From assembly GCA_902506565.1 (NCBI GenBank), contig LR732703.1, positions 2,218,125 through 2,282,124 on the forward strand: a stretch of 64,000 nt of DNA, in the 5' to 3' direction. The notes beneath the pieces are model-generated. The model ran no database searches and had not been told where the DNA came from. It saw only the letters and a list, made by a program, of their open reading frames with translations. The translations under genes and the position numbers were made by a program. Positions 27,624-41,492 of the stretch are shown one piece after another. This DNA comes from Burkholderiales bacterium 8X (lineage in GTDB: Bacteria; Pseudomonadota; Gammaproteobacteria; Burkholderiales; Burkholderiaceae_C). Positions within the stretch are counted from its first letter, which is position 1. The number at the start of each line of letters is the position of its first letter.

Positions 27624-29270
27624 TCAAGCGGACTGCGGCAGCTGGTAGCCGCGCAACTGCTCGCGCAGGCGAGTCTTGAGGATCTTGCCGGTGGCACCCA
27701 GGGGGATGGCTTCGACGAACACGACGTCGTCCGGGATCTGCCACTTGGCGGTCTTGCCTTGATAGAACGCGAGCAGCTCTTCGCGGCTGACCTCGCCGTT
27801 CGGCTTCTTCACAACGACCACGATCGGGCGTTCGTCCCACTTCGGGTGCGCGACGCCGACGCAGGCCGCCATCGCGACCGCCGGGTGCGCCATGGCGATG
27901 TTCTCGATGTCGATCGAGCTGATCCATTCGCCGCCGGACTTGATGACATCCTTGCTGCGGTCGGTGATCTGGAGAAAGCCGTCGGCGTCGATGGTCGCCA
28001 CATCGCCGGTCGGGAACCAGCCGCGACCTTCTGCGTCCGGAAGGAGCGGATCGCCGCCCTCGCCCTTGAAGTACTCCTTGACGATCCACGGCCCCTTGAC
28101 CAGGAGGTCGCCGTAGGCCTTGCCGTCCCAAGGGAGTTCGTTGCCATCGCCGTCGACGATCTTCATGTCGACGCCGAATATCGCGCGGCCCTGCTTCATC
28201 CGGATGGCGGTTTGCGCCTCGGACGGAAGCGACAGGTGCTTGTTCTTGAGGGTGCAGAGCGTGCCGAGCGGGCTCATCTCGGTCATGCCCCACGCATGCA
28301 GCACGTCGACGCCGTAGAGCTGCTGGAAAGCATTGATCATGGCGGGCGGACAGGCCGAGCCCCCGATGACGGTGCGCTTGAGCGTGGAGAACTTCAAGCC
28401 GTTCGCCTGCATGTGGCCGAGCATCATCTGCCAGACCGTCGGCACGCCGGCCGCGAAGCTGACCTTCTCGGCCTCGATCAATTCGAAGACCGATTTGCCG
28501 TCGAGTGCCGGCCCCGGAAACACCAGCTTGGCGCCGGTCAGCGCTGCCGAATACGGAATGCCCCAGGCGTTGACGTGGAACATGGGCACCACCGGCAGCA
28601 CCGAGTCGCGAGCGGACAAGGCCATCACGTCGGGTAGCGCGGCGGCATAGGCGTGGAGGATGGTCGAGCGGTGGCTGTAGAGCGCTGCCTTCGGATTGCC
28701 CGTGGTGCCGCTCGTGTAGCACATGCTCGAGGCCGAGTTCTCGTCGAAAGTCGGCCATGCATAGGTGCCGGGCCGGCTCCCCATCCAGCTTTCGTAGCTC
28801 ACCAGGTTGGGAATGCCGCTGTCCACCGGAAGCTTGTCCGCATCGCAGAGAGCGACGTACTTCTTGATGGTGCCGCACTTGGCGTGCACCGCCTGGACCA
28901 GGGGCAGGAAGTTGAGGTCGAAGCACAGGATCTGGTCTTCGGCGTGGTTGGCGATCCAGGCGATCTGGTCCGGATGCAGCCGTGGATTGATGGTGTGCAG
29001 CACCTTGCCGCTGCCGCTTACGCCGTAGTAAAGCTCCAGGTGCCGGTAGCCGTTCCAGGCCAGGGTCGCGATCCGGTCGCTGAACAGTAGCTGCTCTGCT
29101 TCGAGCGCATTCGCCACCTGCCGCGACCGCACCGCGACCTCGCGCCAGGTGGTGCGGTGGATGTCGCCCTCGGCCCGGCGCGAGACGATCTCGGCATCGC
29201 CATGATGGCGCTCGGCGAACTCGATCAGCGACGAGATCAGGAGAGGTTGGTCTTGCATCAGGCCCAGCAT
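27624..29270 (-). CDS. Fatty-acid--CoA ligase, 3-(methylthio)propionyl-CoA ligase-like
   Basis: The 548-residue acyl-adenylate-forming enzyme has the AMP-binding signature [20 protein letters not shown] (quoted in part: [11 protein letters not shown]), the A5-type motif [13 protein letters not shown] and the hinge [19 protein letters not shown]. The C-terminal catalytic Lys region [12 protein letters not shown] follows. It activates a carboxylic acid with ATP and CoA. This subfamily, opening [20 protein letters not shown], is often annotated as DmdB-like medium/long-chain ligases. The start at 29270 is chosen for its AAGGAG; an upstream TTG/ATG extension lacks support. It probably feeds the beta-oxidation genes downstream on the same strand. 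Confidence 0.9.
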   Translation of the reverse strand: MLGLMQDQPLLISSLIEFAERHHGDAEIVSRRAEGDIHRTTWREVAVRSRQVANALEAEQLLFSDRIATLAWNGYRHLELYYGVSGSGKVLHTINPRLHPDQIAWIANHAEDQILCFDLNFLPLVQAVHAKCGTIKKYVALCDADKLPVDSGIPNLVSYESWMGSRPGTYAWPTFDENSASSMCYTSGTTGNPKAALYSHRSTILHAYAAALPDVMALSARDSVLPVVPMFHVNAWGIPYSAALTGAKLVFPGPALDGKSVFELIEAEKVSFAAGVPTVWQMMLGHMQANGLKFSTLKRTVIGGSACPPAMINAFQQLYGVDVLHAWGMTEMSPLGTLCTLKNKHLSLPSEAQTAIRMKQGRAIFGVDMKIVDGDGNELPWDGKAYGDLLVKGPWIVKEYFKGEGGDPLLPDAEGRGWFPTGDVATIDADGFLQITDRSKDVIKSGGEWISSIDIENIAMAHPAVAMAACVGVAHPKWDERPIVVVVKKPNGEVSREELLAFYQGKTAKWQIPDDVVFVEAIPLGATGKILKTRLREQLRGYQLPQSA

Positions 29271-29571
29271 GGGGAAGCTCCTTGGATTGGTGAAAACATG
29301 GCTGCGCGCAGTATTGCCCAGCAAGTGGCGCAACCGTTTGGGGGAATGCCCGCAAGAGAAAGCCTGGGGGCGACCGTGCAGGCGGGTGGCCGTGCCGGTG
29401 ATGGGGGCTCGATGCGGCTGCTATTATTTTCGGCAAGGCTCGACCGGCCCACCTTGCACAACCGCTCGCGAGGCCCGTCGACGCACCGCCTTCCTCCAGC
29501 CGCCGTCGGCATGACTTTCGACATGACTTTCGGCATCACTTTCGGCATCCATCAATCAAGGCCCCTCCATC
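29271..29571. other. 301-bp divergent intergenic region
   Basis: The gap between the ligase (minus) and msrB (plus) contains a fragment of the REP-like element (29360-29373), an AT-rich TATTAT at 29422-29427 that could serve as a -10 for msrB, and a 12-bp tandem repeat at 29508-29550. No further gene is evident. Confidence 0.5.
29508..29550 (+). repeat. Three and a half copies of a 12-bp direct repeat
   Basis: The units are GGCATGACTTTC (29508-29519), GACATGACTTTC (29520-29531), GGCATCACTTTC (29532-29543) and a partial GGCATCC. They lie 22 bp before the msrB start codon, so within its leader. They might bind a regulator or be replication slippage. Confidence 0.6.
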
Positions 29572-29997
29572 ATGACCACCCCCGTGCAAAAGACCGACGC
29601 CGAATGGAAAGCCATCCTGGCCGAAAAAGGCGCCGAACCCGCCGCCTTCGAGGTCACCCGCCATGCGGCGACCGAACGCCCCTACACCGGCAAGTACGAA
29701 GCGCACTGGGAAGACGGGACCTACCACTGCATCTGCTGCGGCGCCAAGCTGTTCGAGGCCGCGACCAAGTTCGATGCCGGCTGCGGTTGGCCCAGCTTCT
29801 CGCAGGAGGCCGTACCCGGCGCGATCCGCAACATCGTCGACCGGTCGCACGGTATGGTGCGAACAGAGAATGTTTGCGCCAATTGCGGTGCGCACCTCGG
29901 CCATGTGTTTCCGGACGGCCCGACCGAGACCGGCCTGCGCTATTGCATGAATTCGGCTTCGCTCGATTTCAAGAAGGCGGGCGGCGAGGCGTCATGA
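29572..29997 (+). CDS. msrB: Peptide-methionine (R)-S-oxide reductase MsrB
   Basis: The 141-residue enzyme reduces methionine-R-sulfoxide in proteins. Two CxxC zinc pairs ([11 protein letters not shown] and [12 protein letters not shown]), the substrate-binding GCGWPSFSQ and the catalytic Cys in [10 protein letters not shown] are all present. It is full length for a cytoplasmic single-domain MsrB. Its TGA overlaps the yciB start by four bases, beginning a four-gene oxidative-stress/envelope cluster. Confidence 0.95.
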   Translation: MTTPVQKTDAEWKAILAEKGAEPAAFEVTRHAATERPYTGKYEAHWEDGTYHCICCGAKLFEAATKFDAGCGWPSFSQEAVPGAIRNIVDRSHGMVRTENVCANCGAHLGHVFPDGPTETGLRYCMNSASLDFKKAGGEAS

Positions 29998-30533
29998 AGC
30001 TGCTGCTCGATTTCTTCCCGATCCTGCTGTTCTTCGGCGCCTACAAGCTCTACGACATCTATATGGCGACCGGTGTGCTGATGGCAGCCACCGTGGTGCA
30101 GATGGGCATCGTGTGGCTCACCGAAAAGCGCCTGCAGCCGATGCAGAAGGCCACGCTGGTGCTGATCCTGCTGTTCGGTTCGCTCACGCTGCTGCTGCAC
30201 GACGATCGGTTCATCAAGTGGAAGCCGACGGTGCTCTACGGCGCCATGGCGCTGGCCCTGGCAATCGCCTTCTGGGGCTTCAAGAAGAACTTCCTGCGGA
30301 TGATGCTCGGCAAGCAGCTGGAGCTTCCGGCGCCGGTGTGGACCCGCCTCAACATCGCATGGATCGGCTATTGCCTCTTCATGGCGGTGGTCAACGGCTA
30401 CGTCGCCGCGTCCTTCAGCACCGAGGCATGGGTCAACTTCAAGCTCTGGGGCTACGCGTTCCCGATCGTCTTCCTGATCGCGCAGGGGCTCTACATCTCG
30501 CCCTACCTCAAATCGGACAAGCCCGCAGCATGA
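29994..30533 (+). CDS. yciB: Inner membrane septation protein YciB/IspZ
   Basis: The 179-residue protein has five to six hydrophobic segments, beginning [21 protein letters not shown] and containing [17 protein letters not shown], both family landmarks. YciB proteins belong to the intracellular septation family and affect envelope integrity. It is coupled to msrB and bolA by ATGA overlaps on both sides. Confidence 0.93.
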   Translation: MKLLLDFFPILLFFGAYKLYDIYMATGVLMAATVVQMGIVWLTEKRLQPMQKATLVLILLFGSLTLLLHDDRFIKWKPTVLYGAMALALAIAFWGFKKNFLRMMLGKQLELPAPVWTRLNIAWIGYCLFMAVVNGYVAASFSTEAWVNFKLWGYAFPIVFLIAQGLYISPYLKSDKPAA

Positions 30534-30823
30534 GTTCGACCGACCGATCGCCGCAGCCGGCCGGCTTGCCCCGCGCCGCAGAACTCGAGCGGGTGCTGCA
30601 TGACGCCTTGCAGCCCACGCAGCTGGAAGTGATCGACGAAAGCAGCCAGCACGCCGGGCATTCGGGTGCGCGTCCGGAGGGCTGGGGCACTCATTTCCGG
30701 GTGCGCGTGGCCTCCCCGCTCTTCGACGGGAAGTCACGCGTTGCCAGGCATCGGCTTGTGTATGATGCGCTGCAACTTTTCATCGCCCAGGGCGTTCATG
30801 CCATCGCGATCGAGACGCTCTGA
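30530..30823 (+). CDS. bolA: BolA family protein
   Basis: The 97-residue protein has the class-II KH-like BolA fold: [41 protein letters not shown] and the HAIAIETL end. BolA proteins partner monothiol glutaredoxins in Fe-S cluster handling and influence envelope and stress responses. The ATG overlaps the yciB stop. Confidence 0.92.
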   Translation: MSSTDRSPQPAGLPRAAELERVLHDALQPTQLEVIDESSQHAGHSGARPEGWGTHFRVRVASPLFDGKSRVARHRLVYDALQLFIAQGVHAIAIETL

Positions 30824-30856
30824 AGGGTTCTGCCGCAAACCCGCCGCCAACCCTTC
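30822..30856 (+). terminator. Possible hairpin after bolA
   Basis: GAAGGGTT (30822-30829) pairs perfectly with AACCCTTC (30849-30856) over a 19-nt loop, followed by TTTC. It overlaps the bolA stop codon. The long loop and short U-run make it a weak terminator at best. Confidence 0.35.
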
Positions 30857-30955
30857 TTTCAGCTTTCCCGGCTTTCCCGCCCACCCGCTTTGTTCCACAA
30901 CGAGTCACTCGTCCAACGCGCTGCATCCTGCGCGACTCCCAAGGAGGTCCACGCC

Positions 30956-31744
30956 ATGAAAAAACAACTCTTGCAAACCTTCGCCGCTGCCGTCCTGGCA
31001 GGCGCCCTCCCCGCCGTGCCGCTGGTGGCCTTCGCGCAGAACGCCGCCATCGTGAACGGCAAGCCGGTTCCCAAGGCTCGCATGGACGTGCTGGCGGCCC
31101 AGCTTGCCGCTGCAGGCCGGCCGGTTCCGCCCGAAATGCAAGGCCAGTTGCGCGAAGAAGTCGTGGCGCGCGAGATCTTCATGCAAGAGGCCCAGAAGCA
31201 AGGCCTCGACGCCACGGACGACTACCGGAACCAGCTCGAACTCGCCCGCCAGGCCATCCTGATTCGCCAGCTGTTCGAACGCAAGAAGAACGAAGTCACC
31301 GACGCCGAGGTGCAGGCCGAATACGACAAGGTCAAGGCGGCCAGCGCAGGCAAGGAATACAAGGCTCGCCACATCCTGGTCGAGAAGGAAGACGAGGCCG
31401 CCAAGATCATCGATGCCTTGAAGAAAGGCGCGAAGTTCGAAGACCTGGCCAAGAAGCAGAGCAAGGACCCGGGTTCGGGCGCCAATGGCGGCGATCTCGA
31501 TTGGGCGACCCCGGCCAGCTTCGTGCCCGAGTTTTCCGAAGGCATGCTGGCCCTGCAGAAAGGCCAGACCTCACCCAAGCCGGTCAAGTCGCAGTTCGGC
31601 TACCACGTGATCCGCGTAGACGACATTCGCGAAGCCAAGATCCCGGCCTTCGAGGAAGTGAAGCCGCAGGTCTTGCAGCAGCTGCAGCAGCAGCGGCTTC
31701 AGAAGTACCAGGAAGACCTGCGGGCCAAGGCCAAGGTCGAATAA
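30956..31744 (+). CDS. Periplasmic peptidyl-prolyl cis-trans isomerase (PpiC/parvulin type)
   Basis: The 262-residue protein has a Sec signal (KKQLLQTFAAAVLAGALP ... VAFA before QNA), a SurA-like N-terminal helical domain (about 30-125) and a parvulin domain (about 135-230) with EYKARHILVEKEDEAAKII, GGDLDWATPASFVPEFSEG and FGYHVIRVDDIR. It assists folding of exported proteins. AAGGAGG precedes the ATG, which is 132 bp after bolA. The gene ends before a strong bidirectional terminator. Confidence 0.93.
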   Translation: MKKQLLQTFAAAVLAGALPAVPLVAFAQNAAIVNGKPVPKARMDVLAAQLAAAGRPVPPEMQGQLREEVVAREIFMQEAQKQGLDATDDYRNQLELARQAILIRQLFERKKNEVTDAEVQAEYDKVKAASAGKEYKARHILVEKEDEAAKIIDALKKGAKFEDLAKKQSKDPGSGANGGDLDWATPASFVPEFSEGMLALQKGQTSPKPVKSQFGYHVIRVDDIREAKIPAFEEVKPQVLQQLQQQRLQKYQEDLRAKAKVE

Positions 31745-31785
31745 AGCCTCGGTCGAACAACCCCGCCCCGGGGAGACCGCAAGAA

Positions 31786-31817
31786 GGGCGCGATGCAAAT
31801 TGGCATCGCGCCCTTTT
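31786..31817. terminator. Bidirectional rho-independent terminator
   Basis: GGGCGCGATGC (31786-31796) and GCATCGCGCCC (31803-31813) form a perfect 11-bp stem with a 6-nt loop, followed by TTTT on the plus strand. On the minus strand TTCTTGC follows, so the hairpin can serve both the isomerase gene and the convergent purL. Confidence 0.85.
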
Positions 31818-31823
31818 GCCTTT

Positions 31824-35906
<4,083 letters not shown>

Positions 35907-36083
35907 GATGGGTCGGCCCAGAGGCCGCGTAGAAACTAGGATGGCAGGCAAGGACCGCTGACTGGGGCCCTTGCAGGAGCGCGAATTTTAGGCGAGCCGA
36001 TCGCCGGTTCCGTCCGGCTGAAGGCGGCCCGGCGGCCGTAGGGGCTAGGCTTTGGGGCTGCCCCGCCCGGCTGGGCCCGATGG

Positions 36084-36089
36084 GATAAT
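36084..36089 (+). promoter_or_regulatory. Candidate -10 box very close to the map start
   Basis: TGGGATAATT contains GATAAT seven bases before the map ATG, which would put transcription start at or next to the start codon. No matching -35 is visible and no Shine-Dalgarno precedes the ATG, consistent with a leaderless or nearly leaderless message. Confidence 0.35.
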
Positions 36090-36096
36090 TCGCGCC

Positions 36097-36966
36097 ATGA
36101 GCATCACCTTTAAAGACGCCGCGGGCGTGGCCGGCATGCGAACCGCCTGCCGGCTCGCCTCCGAAGTGCTGGACTACATCACGCCGCACATCGTCCCTGG
36201 CGCAACCACCAACCAGATCGACCAGCTCGCGCACGACTTCATCACCAAGGTGCAAGGCGCGATTCCGGCGCCGCTCAACTACCTGGGTGCCAGCAGCGTT
36301 CCGTATCCCAAGTCGATCTGCACCTCGGTCAACCACGTGGTCTGCCACGGCATCCCGAACGACAAGCCGCTCAAGAAGGGCGACATCCTCAACTGCGACA
36401 TCACGGTCATCAAGGACGGCTGGCACGGCGACACCAGCCGCATGTTCATCGTGGGCGACGCATCCATCGCGGCCAAGCGCCTCTGCAGCGTGACCTACGA
36501 GGCGATGTGGCACGGCATCGTCAAGGTGAAGCCGGGCGCGTTCCTGGGCGACATCGGTTTCGCGATCCAGCGCTTTGCCGAAGGCCAGGGTTTCTCGATC
36601 GTCCGGGAGTTCTGCGGACACGGCATCGGCCGCGGCTTCCACGAGGAGCCCCAGGTGCTGCACTACGGCAGGCCCGGCACCCTCGACGAGCTGAAGCCGG
36701 GCATGACCTTCACCATCGAGCCGATGATCAATGCCGGCAAGCGCGACATCAAGGAAGACGCCAAGGGCGGCAAGTACGACGGCTGGACCATCGTCACCCG
36801 CGACCACTCGCTGTCCGCGCAATGGGAGCACACCGTGCTGGTCACCGAAACCGGCTACGAGGTGCTGACGCTCTCCGCCGGAAGCCCGCCGCCGCCGGCG
36901 TTCGTCGCTGCGAATGAGTCGGCCGGCGCGAATGCCCAGAGCGGTGCCGCAAGCGTTCCTGCCTGA
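36097..36966 (+). CDS. map: Type I methionyl aminopeptidase
   Basis: The 289-residue metalloenzyme removes the initiator Met from nascent proteins. Metal ligands appear in NCDITVIKDGWHGDTSRMF (two Asp), FCGHGIGRGFHEEPQ (His and nearby His) and TFTIEPMINAG (Glu), with the last Glu in SAQWEHTVLVTE. About 30 extra residues at the C-terminus (PPPPAFVAANESAGA) are low complexity. The gene overlaps the start of glnD by up to 53 bp and is divergent from purL. Confidence 0.94.
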   Translation: MSITFKDAAGVAGMRTACRLASEVLDYITPHIVPGATTNQIDQLAHDFITKVQGAIPAPLNYLGASSVPYPKSICTSVNHVVCHGIPNDKPLKKGDILNCDITVIKDGWHGDTSRMFIVGDASIAAKRLCSVTYEAMWHGIVKVKPGAFLGDIGFAIQRFAEGQGFSIVREFCGHGIGRGFHEEPQVLHYGRPGTLDELKPGMTFTIEPMINAGKRDIKEDAKGGKYDGWTIVTRDHSLSAQWEHTVLVTETGYEVLTLSAGSPPPPAFVAANESAGANAQSGAASVPA

Positions 36967-39634
36967 TCCGGGCGCGGACGGCGCCTCGACCCGCGAAGCG
37001 CCGCCCTCGGCGGCCACCGGCGCGGTCGACCTGCCGAAGCGACCGGGTGCGGACATCGCCGCCCTGCGCGAAGCCTATCGAGGCCGCAAGCTCGCGCTTT
37101 TCGACCAGCTCCGAAGCGCCCGCGCGCCGACTCGCAGTGTCCACACCGTTCTGCGGGCGCTCTCGGCCTTGGCGGACGAGACGCTGCGAAGCCTCTGGGC
37201 AGATGCCGGCTTCGGCAGCCAGCTGGCGCTCGTGGCGGTCGGCGGATTCGGCCGCGGCGAGCTGTTCCCGTACTCGGATGTCGACGTCTTGCTGCTCCTG
37301 CCCGAGGACCATGCGGCGGACATCGACCCCTCGCGGCTCGAAGCCTTCATCGGGCATTGCTGGGATGCCGGCCTCGAGATCGGCTCGAGCGTCCGCACGG
37401 TCGACGAATGCCTGGCCGAGGCGGCCAAGGACGTCACCGTACAGACCTCGCTGCTCGAATCGCGCCTGGTGGCCGGCGACAAGAAGCTGCATGCCAGCTT
37501 CGGCAAGCGCTTTACGGCGGCGCTCGATCCGCAGGCGTTCTTCGCCGCCAAGTCGCAGGAAATGCGGCACCGCCATCAGAAGTTCGACAACACGCCCTAT
37601 GCGCTCGAGCCCAATTGCAAGGAATCGCCTGGAGGCCTGCGCGACCTGCAGACCGTGTTGTGGATGACCAAGGCCGCGGGCTTCGGCAAGCGCTGGGACG
37701 ACCTTGCCCGCAATGGCCTCGCCACGCCCTTCGAGGTGCAGCAGATCAAGCGCAACGAGGCGCTCCTGAGCCTGATCCGGGCGCGCCTGCATGTCACCGC
37801 CAACCGGCGCGAAGACCGCCTGGTGTTCGACCTGCAGACCGCCGTGGCGGCCACCTTCGGCTACGCCGGCGAATCGCAGCGCAAGGCGAGCGAAGCCCTG
37901 ATGCGGCGCTACTACTGGGCGGCCAAGGCGGTGACCCAGCTCAACCAGATCCTGCTGCTCAACATCGCCGACCGGCTGCAGCCGCAGGCCGAGGAACCGA
38001 CCCGCATCAACGACCGGTTCTACGAGAAGGCCGGGATGATCGAGGTCGCGAGCGACGATCTGTACACCAAGGATCCGCACGCGATCCTCGAGACCTTCCT
38101 GCTGTACCAGAAGACCATCGGCGTGAACGGGCTCTCGGCGCGCACGCTTCGGGCGCTCTATAACGCGCGCCACGTGATGGACAGCAAGTTCCGCAACGAC
38201 CGGGTCAACCACGTGACCTTCATGCGGATGCTGCTGGAGCCGCGCGGCATCACGCATGCCTTCAGGTTGATGAACCAGACCTCGGTGCTGGGACGCTACC
38301 TGCGCGTGTTTCGAAGCATCGTGGGCCAGATGCAGCACGACCTGTTCCACGTGTACACGGTCGACCAGCACATCCTGATGGTGCTTCGCAATGTGCGGCG
38401 CTTCTTCATCGCCGAGCATGCGCACGAGTATCCGTTCTGCTCGCAGCTGGCGGCGGGCTGGGACAAGCCCTGGATCCTGTACGTGGCCGCCCTCTTCCAC
38501 GACATCGCCAAGGGCCGGGGCGGCGATCACTCCGAACTGGGCTCGCGCGATGTAAGGCGCTTCTGCCGCCAGCACGACATCGAGCGCGAAGACGCCAAGC
38601 TGATCGAGTTTCTGGTGCTGGAGCACCTGGTCATGAGCCAGATCGCGCAGAAGCAGGACCTGAGCGACCCGGAGGTGATCGGCGCCTTCGCCAAGCGGGT
38701 GGGCAACGAGCGCTACCTGACGGCGCTCTACCTGCTCACGGTCGCGGACATCCGCGGCACCTCGCCGCGCGTCTGGAACGCCTGGAAGGGCAAGCTGCTC
38801 GAAGACCTGTACCGCTACACCCTGCGCGCCCTCGGCGGTCGCATGCCGGACCCTGGCGCCGAGGTCGAGGCCCGCAAGCGCGATGCGTTGGTGCAGCTGG
38901 CACTGCATGCACAGCCCTTCGAGGCCCACAAGACCTTGTGGGAGTCGCTCGACGTCGGCTATTTCATGCGGCACGAGGCCTCCGAGATCGCCTGGCATGC
39001 CAAGCAGCTGTCGCGGCACGTTCCGCACCAGGGCGTTCCGATCGATCCCCGTGCCGCCGCCATCGTGCGGGCCCGCATCTCGCCGGTCGGCGAAGGATTG
39101 CAGGTGGTGGTCTACACGCCCGACCAGCCGGATCTTTTCGCGCGGATCTGCGGCTACTTCGACCAATCGTCGTTCAGCATCCTGGATGCGAAGGTACACA
39201 CCGCCAGCAACGGCTACGCGCTCGACACCTTCCAGGTGGTGACCACCTTCGTTCCGGATCACTACCGCGACCTGATCAGCATGGTCGAGACCGGGCTCGC
39301 CAAGACGCTGAACGAGGCCGGCCCGCTGCCGATGCCCAGCAAGGGCCGGGTATCGCGAAGGGTGCGCAGCTTTCCGATCAAGCCGCGCATCAGCCTGCTG
39401 CCGGACGACAAGGCGCAGCGCTGGCTGCTCAGCATCTCGGCCAGCGACCGGGCCGGGCTGCTCTACTCCGTGGCGCGGGTCCTGGCCAACCACCACCTCA
39501 ACCTGCAGCTCGCCAAGGTGACCACGCTCGGCGAGCGGGTCGAGGACACGTTCCTCATCAGCGGCCCCGAACTTCAGGGTCAGCGGGCGCAGCTTGCGAT
39601 CGAGACCGAGCTGCTCGCCGCGCTGGCGGCTTGA
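36914..39634 (+). CDS. glnD: [Protein-PII] uridylyltransferase/uridylyl-removing enzyme
   Basis: The 906-residue nitrogen sensor modifies PII proteins. The nucleotidyltransferase domain (about 70-270) has AVGGFGRGELFPYSDVDVLL; an HD domain (about 480-600) has LFHDIAKGRGGDHSELGSRD for UMP removal; two ACT domains occupy the last 200 residues (VYTPDQPDLFARICGYFDQ and SASDRAGLLYSVARVLANH), where glutamine is sensed. Start codons at 36914 and 36932 both lie inside map and neither has a good Shine-Dalgarno, so translation is probably coupled to map. Confidence 0.94.
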   Translation: MSRPARMPRAVPQAFLPDPGADGASTREAPPSAATGAVDLPKRPGADIAALREAYRGRKLALFDQLRSARAPTRSVHTVLRALSALADETLRSLWADAGFGSQLALVAVGGFGRGELFPYSDVDVLLLLPEDHAADIDPSRLEAFIGHCWDAGLEIGSSVRTVDECLAEAAKDVTVQTSLLESRLVAGDKKLHASFGKRFTAALDPQAFFAAKSQEMRHRHQKFDNTPYALEPNCKESPGGLRDLQTVLWMTKAAGFGKRWDDLARNGLATPFEVQQIKRNEALLSLIRARLHVTANRREDRLVFDLQTAVAATFGYAGESQRKASEALMRRYYWAAKAVTQLNQILLLNIADRLQPQAEEPTRINDRFYEKAGMIEVASDDLYTKDPHAILETFLLYQKTIGVNGLSARTLRALYNARHVMDSKFRNDRVNHVTFMRMLLEPRGITHAFRLMNQTSVLGRYLRVFRSIVGQMQHDLFHVYTVDQHILMVLRNVRRFFIAEHAHEYPFCSQLAAGWDKPWILYVAALFHDIAKGRGGDHSELGSRDVRRFCRQHDIEREDAKLIEFLVLEHLVMSQIAQKQDLSDPEVIGAFAKRVGNERYLTALYLLTVADIRGTSPRVWNAWKGKLLEDLYRYTLRALGGRMPDPGAEVEARKRDALVQLALHAQPFEAHKTLWESLDVGYFMRHEASEIAWHAKQLSRHVPHQGVPIDPRAAAIVRARISPVGEGLQVVVYTPDQPDLFARICGYFDQSSFSILDAKVHTASNGYALDTFQVVTTFVPDHYRDLISMVETGLAKTLNEAGPLPMPSKGRVSRRVRSFPIKPRISLLPDDKAQRWLLSISASDRAGLLYSVARVLANHHLNLQLAKVTTLGERVEDTFLISGPELQGQRAQLAIETELLAALAA

Positions 39635-39670
39635 GGGCACGCGTTCGGTTTCTCGGCAAGATCATCGGCG

Positions 39671-40891
39671 TCAGGCCGAGCTCGCAACCGCCGGCCTTCC
39701 CTGCTGCACCGCACGGTGCAAGGCCCGCACCACGTCCGACTCGGTGATGATCCCGACCACCCGGCGGTCCGCATCGATGATCGGTATGTGGTGATGCCCG
39801 CCCTCCGAAAACAGCGGCACCAGCGCCATGGCGGGCCGAGACTCCGTGGCCACCCGCACCTCGCGCGTCATGATCTGGCCGACCACTTCGGGCTTGTCGG
39901 TGTGCGTGAGGCCGCTCTGCCGGATCAGTGCTCGCAGCCGCTCGCCGACGCCTTCGTGCCGATCGATGTCGGCCGTTCGCATGAAGTCGGCCACCGTCAC
40001 GATGCCGACGATGAAGCCGCCCCGATCCGTGACCGGCAGGGCCTTGATGCGCCGGCTCCGCATCAGTTGCCAGGCCTCGCGAAGCGAGGTTCCGAACTGG
40101 ACCGTGATCGGATGGCGCGACATGATGTCGCTGCAGCGCAGGTCGCCGAAGTTGCGTTGGTACGCGGAGGCCTCGGCGTGGTGCAGCAACTGCTCCAGAT
40201 CGTCTCGGCTCACGTCGAGCACCTGGTTGTAGTGCGCCAATGCCGCATCCAGGTCGGCGGTGCTGAATCGGTCCGAAGCCGAGGGCGTCGGCGGGCGGGC
40301 CGGTGCCGGCGGATAGCGCCGACCGGTGAGGCTGTTGTAGGCGACGCCGGCCAGGGTCAGCAACACCGAGTTGAACAGCATCGGGAACACCGCGAAGTCG
40401 AAGCTCGCGGCGCCGAGGGCGGCCAGGAGCGCGGTGGCGCCGCCGGGTGGATGCAGGCAGCGCAAGGCCAGCATCAATGCGATGGCCAGCGCGACCGCGC
40501 CGGCGCCGGCCCAAGCCGGGTCCGGGATGAACATGGCGCACAAGGTGCCGACCAGCGCCGACAACGTATTGCCCCCGATCACGGCCCACGGCTGCGCCAA
40601 CGGACTGGTGGGCACGGCGAACACCAGCACGGCACTGGCGCCGAGCGGCGCGACCAGCCAAGGCTCGGTGCTGCCAACGGCGCCAGCCCACCAGCGGCTG
40701 ACCAGGCCCGTGAACAGGATGCCCAGGCCGGCGCCGATCAGCGCCCGCCAGCGCTCCTTGCCGCTCACGTGAACCGGGGCCGGCTTGAAGGCGGCCATCC
40801 ATCCGCGCAGGCGGGAGATGCGGCCGTCGGAATCAGTCAAGGCGGAGGTCGGTTCGGCGCGCACGAGGTCGGTCTTTGCTGCTGGCAGCAA
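39671..40891 (-). CDS. HPP family membrane protein with CBS domains
   Basis: The 406-residue protein has an N-terminal HPP integral-membrane domain (about 45-185; WLVAPLGASAVLVFAVPTSP, LRCLHPPGGATALLAALG) and a pair of C-terminal CBS domains (about 255-400; CSDIMSRHPITVQFGTSL, IMTREVRVATESRPAMAL, HHHIPIIDADRRVVGIITES). HPP proteins have been linked to nitrite transport; CBS pairs sense adenosyl ligands. The start is uncertain: TTG at 40891 and GTG at 40864 are possible, while ATG at 40798 would drop the conserved pre-membrane segment. It is convergent with glnD. Confidence 0.85.
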   Translation of the reverse strand: MLPAAKTDLVRAEPTSALTDSDGRISRLRGWMAAFKPAPVHVSGKERWRALIGAGLGILFTGLVSRWWAGAVGSTEPWLVAPLGASAVLVFAVPTSPLAQPWAVIGGNTLSALVGTLCAMFIPDPAWAGAGAVALAIALMLALRCLHPPGGATALLAALGAASFDFAVFPMLFNSVLLTLAGVAYNSLTGRRYPPAPARPPTPSASDRFSTADLDAALAHYNQVLDVSRDDLEQLLHHAEASAYQRNFGDLRCSDIMSRHPITVQFGTSLREAWQLMRSRRIKALPVTDRGGFIVGIVTVADFMRTADIDRHEGVGERLRALIRQSGLTHTDKPEVVGQIMTREVRVATESRPAMALVPLFSEGGHHHIPIIDADRRVVGIITESDVVRALHRAVQQGRPAVASSA

Positions 40892-41024
40892 GCGAGTTTA
40901 CGAGCCGCTTGGCGCGCGGCTGGCGGGTGCCGGACGATCGTCCGGAAGGACTTGCGTGCGAACATTGCAGAGCCGGCCGCCGGCTTCGACCACAATCCCC
41001 ATTTTTCAAACGAAAGGCATCGAC

Positions 41025-41426
41025 ATGACCCGTTCCGACGATTTCGGCAAACTCGTACTCCGGCTGGCAGTAGGCATCCTCATCCTGATGCACGGCATCG
41101 CCAAGGTGACCGGCGGCATCGGCGGCATTTCGGGGATGCTGGCTTCGCACGGCCTGCCGCCCGCCTTCGGCTATGCGGTGTACGTGGGCGAAGTGGTGGC
41201 GCCGATCCTGTTGATCGTCGGCCTCTTCACCCGGCCGGCGGCCTGGATCGTGGTCATCAACATGCTGGTCGCGATCTGGCTCGTGCACATGAAGGATCTC
41301 ACCGCCATCGGCAAGAGCGGCGGCTGGGCCCTCGAACTGCAGGGCATGTTCCTGTTCGCGGCAGTGGCGATCGCGCTGTTGGGCGCGGGGCGAATCAGCT
41401 TGGGCGGCACCAGCAAGCTGAACTAG
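41025..41426 (+). CDS. DoxX family membrane protein
   Basis: The 133-residue protein has four hydrophobic helices and the family pattern FGKLVLRLAVGILILMHGIAK at the start (quoted in part), then SGMLASHGLPPAFGYAVYVG and ALELQGMFLFAAVAIALLG. DoxX-family members associate with quinone or redox functions, but the exact activity is unknown. An AAAGGCATCGAC spacer precedes the ATG. It is divergent from the HPP gene and convergent with def. Confidence 0.88.
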   Translation: MTRSDDFGKLVLRLAVGILILMHGIAKVTGGIGGISGMLASHGLPPAFGYAVYVGEVVAPILLIVGLFTRPAAWIVVINMLVAIWLVHMKDLTAIGKSGGWALELQGMFLFAAVAIALLGAGRISLGGTSKLN

Positions 41427-41492
41427 GCGGTCTCGAGTTCGCCGGCAGCGCGTCGCAGCGCGCCAGCGATGAAGCGCCGGCCCAGGCGCGGG

